Below, one piece after another: positions 24,781-26,172 of a stretch of 26,172 nt of DNA. Source of the DNA: Candidatus Helarchaeota archaeon (GTDB taxonomy: Archaea; Asgardarchaeota; Lokiarchaeia; Helarchaeales; HEL-GB-A); assembly GCA_013375405.1 (NCBI GenBank), contig JABXJU010000035.1, forward strand, positions 1-26,172, written 5' to 3'. Within the stretch, counting starts at the first letter, position 1. Every line of letters starts with the position of its first letter. A program made the position numbers and the translations under genes. The notes below the pieces were generated by a model that was given only the letters and a program-made list of their open reading frames with translations, did no database searches and was not told the origin of the DNA.

Positions 24781-25088
24781 TGGCTCTCTACCCCTCTTTA
24801 CCTCCTATCTCACCACAGCTCAGCCCTCACCACATCCCTTATCACGCGATTCATGAAAACCGAATTCCAATTGATTTTCTCGTTTTTCAATTTTAATTTA
24901 TCCTATTAAAACAGCCTTAACTATATTAATTTATCCTCTCGGGTTTGATCGAGATAGAATCCGACATCCCTCATCGAAAGTTTTTTTCGGTGCGGGTGAG
25001 CAGTGCTATGGATTTCTTGGTGGAGTTCTTTAAAAAGAGAGTAAAAAAAAGTTTGTATAGCAATCCTTTTTTAAATTATTTCTCTGAA
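24781..25088. other. Intergenic region, no clear gene
   Basis: AT-rich sequence upstream of the agmatinase gene. It contains a 12-base direct repeat (listed separately) and TATA-like ATAAATTAAAA on the minus strand near 24892-24902. A rightward reading frame from 24945 crosses into the antisense of the acetyltransferase gene and looks random. I see no RNA gene. Confidence 0.5.
24893..24937. repeat. 12-base direct repeat
   Basis: TTAATTTATCCT is present at 24893-24904 and again at 24926-24937, 33 bases apart (about three helical turns), upstream of the agmatinase gene. It could be a regulatory site pair; low-complexity sequence makes chance possible. Confidence 0.3.
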
Positions 25089-25229
25089 CTAATATGTGGG
25101 TGGATTGGGTCCTTTCTCCTTTTCAGGACGGAAGAGGTCAAGATCGCGGATATGGACGTATCGCATAGTTCCATGCTGACGCTTGTGATCAATAAAAAAA
25201 GGAACTCTGGGGATCTCTGTCATCCGCAC
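25089..25229 (-). CDS. Possible small protein downstream of the acetyltransferase gene
   Basis: A 46-residue frame from GTG at 25227-25229 (ATG at 25221-25223 gives 44) to TAG at 25089-25091. GAGGG lies about eight bases upstream, just inside the previous stop. The peptide is rich in charged and aromatic residues (for example HGTMRYVHIRDLDLF and a Pro-rich end) rather than AT-driven low complexity. It begins 11 bases after the GNAT gene in the same direction. It could equally be a chance frame; conservation would decide. Confidence 0.3.
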   Translation of the reverse strand: MRMTEIPRVPFFIDHKRQHGTMRYVHIRDLDLFRPEKEKGPNPPTY

Positions 25230-25240
25230 TATCACATCCC

Positions 25241-26172
25241 TCAACTCAGGAATAATTTAGCAATTTTCATTGCGCGGCGAGTCAGCTGCATGCTTACCAA
25301 GGGCGGGATCTCTCTCACCCACGTCATGATGATTCGGTCTTCTCGTTTCCCATCGACGAGATCCCAGCCAGGGATGTACCCTGTTGGGACGTATCCTAAG
25401 TCGATGAAGACCTGTTGGATCGCGGGCTGGAACGCGGAGACGTAGCACTCCATGTAGTAGATCTTGGGATTCAGCGAGATCCGGGCGGACCGCAGCAGCG
25501 TCTTGAGCGTCACAGGGTCGATATCCGGGGAGAACCACGTCTTCTCCGCGACCCGTGTCCGCGGATTGATCATAAACTTGAGTTCTCTCCCGTTCGCACG
25601 GTAGGTGCAGTAGCGATAGTTGTACTTATCCACGGAGATGAACCCTTGCACGGCGTAGCCATCCGCGTGCGTCCTTGGCACTTGCGTGGGCACGGCATCA
25701 CCCAAACGGAACTGGTGTCCGACCACGCGGAAGATGGGCATGACGGCAGGGATCAACGCTGGCTCAGGGCGGCGCATCTTCAGGGCGTTCATCGCGTAGA
25801 GTGCGAACAAAACGTCGGACTCCCGCTTCGTGAGGAAGATGTCTTTGTTCGGGAAGAGTCCTACTGGACGCATGCCTGCCGCCTCCGAGATTTTTTGGGA
25901 TTTCGCATGGGCCGTCCGATTTTCAGTCCAAATAATTTTAATCACATCACGATACTTTATGGCGAATTCTTGAAACGCGTTGAGCGCCAACCAGCCGCCC
26001 ACACCATAACTCTGGTAATCCGGGTCAACCATGAACCCCCGCACGTATCCCCGCTGATTTTTGGGATCCATTATAATCGTTCCCATCCCAATGACGTTGT
26101 CGGTAAGTGTATCCCTCACCACCTTCCAAACGACATTTCGATCGCTGGCGGTGATATGGATCCACTCTGGGT
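25241..26172 (-). CDS. GNAT-family N-acetyltransferase, 5' end missing
   Basis: The frame runs open to the window edge, so the true start lies beyond 26172; an internal GTG near 26122 is not the start, because the codons before it also read sensibly (PEWIHITASDRNVVWKVV). The acetyl-CoA-binding motif A is VRGFMVDPDYQSYGVGGWL, with the Q-x-x-G-x-G loop, followed by a helix and IKIIWTENRTAHAKSQKISEAAGMRPVG, the usual motif-B region. About 190 more residues follow and may form a second, degenerate acyltransferase-like domain. The acceptor is unknown. Base composition is strikingly GC-richer than the rest of the window: positions 25441-25500 have 36 G+C of 60, against 20 of 60 at 20281-20340. Confidence 0.82.
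   Translation of the reverse strand, partial: PEWIHITASDRNVVWKVVRDTLTDNVIGMGTIIMDPKNQRGYVRGFMVDPDYQSYGVGGWLALNAFQEFAIKYRDVIKIIWTENRTAHAKSQKISEAAGMRPVGLFPNKDIFLTKRESDVLFALYAMNALKMRRPEPALIPAVMPIFRVVGHQFRLGDAVPTQVPRTHADGYAVQGFISVDKYNYRYCTYRANGRELKFMINPRTRVAEKTWFSPDIDPVTLKTLLRSARISLNPKIYYMECYVSAFQPAIQQVFIDLGYVPTGYIPGWDLVDGKREDRIIMTWVREIPPLVSMQLTRRAMKIAKLFLS

Noticed and set aside
24945..25445. Rightward 166-residue reading frame
   Set aside because: It runs antisense through the 3' end of the acetyltransferase gene, has no ribosome site or recognisable domain, and its composition changes at the point where it enters the antisense region.

Overview
The window is AT-rich archaeal DNA, most likely from an Asgard archaeon (Lokiarchaeia-like, though the class cannot be fixed from sequence alone). 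The evidence is four Ras-superfamily small GTPases within about 14 kb, three of them fused to other domains. Deoxyhypusine synthase, an agmatinase-type ureohydrolase, archaeal TATA-like boxes and a mix of leaderless and Shine-Dalgarno starts also point this way. The first 13 bases are an exact match to the 3' end of Illumina adapters, so real genome begins at 14 and the left edge is a contig end.

Positions 14-8555 are metabolic. A leftward set runs 2-hydroxyacid dehydrogenase, class II aldolase, small membrane protein and secernin-like hydrolase (cut by the contig end). A lone rightward membrane-anchored protein follows. Next is a divergent locus. Leftward lie an unknown-family protein and an ADP-forming acyl-CoA synthetase alpha subunit. 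Rightward lie an enolase-superfamily enzyme and a second copy of the unknown family. This could be a sugar-acid or hydroxyacid degradation locus, but the substrate is not visible.

Positions 8622-14971 hold a TIR domain joined to a probable beta-grasp (ubiquitin-like) domain and a Ras-like GTPase. They also hold a membrane-anchored alpha/beta hydrolase with extra C-terminal membrane segments, a 4-TM protein, a radical SAM enzyme, and a double winged-helix/GTPase fusion. The last two share a homologous C-terminal tail of about 40 residues.

Positions 15000-22520 look like one signalling block: a small protein coupled to a GTPase, a 1182-residue secreted and anchored surface protein, a winged-helix regulator, and a GTPase with a C-terminal zinc ribbon. 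The block is bracketed by degenerate 20-bp-period tandem repeats of the same sequence family, and a perfect 18-bp palindrome lies beside the left array. Two genes in the block appear to start at ATT codons behind good Shine-Dalgarno sites.

Positions 22520-24780 carry a structured intergenic element and the convergent pair deoxyhypusine synthase / agmatinase, which fit one polyamine-to-hypusine pathway. The right end (about 25090-26172) is much richer in G+C and carries a partial GNAT acetyltransferase with a possible small ORF downstream of it.
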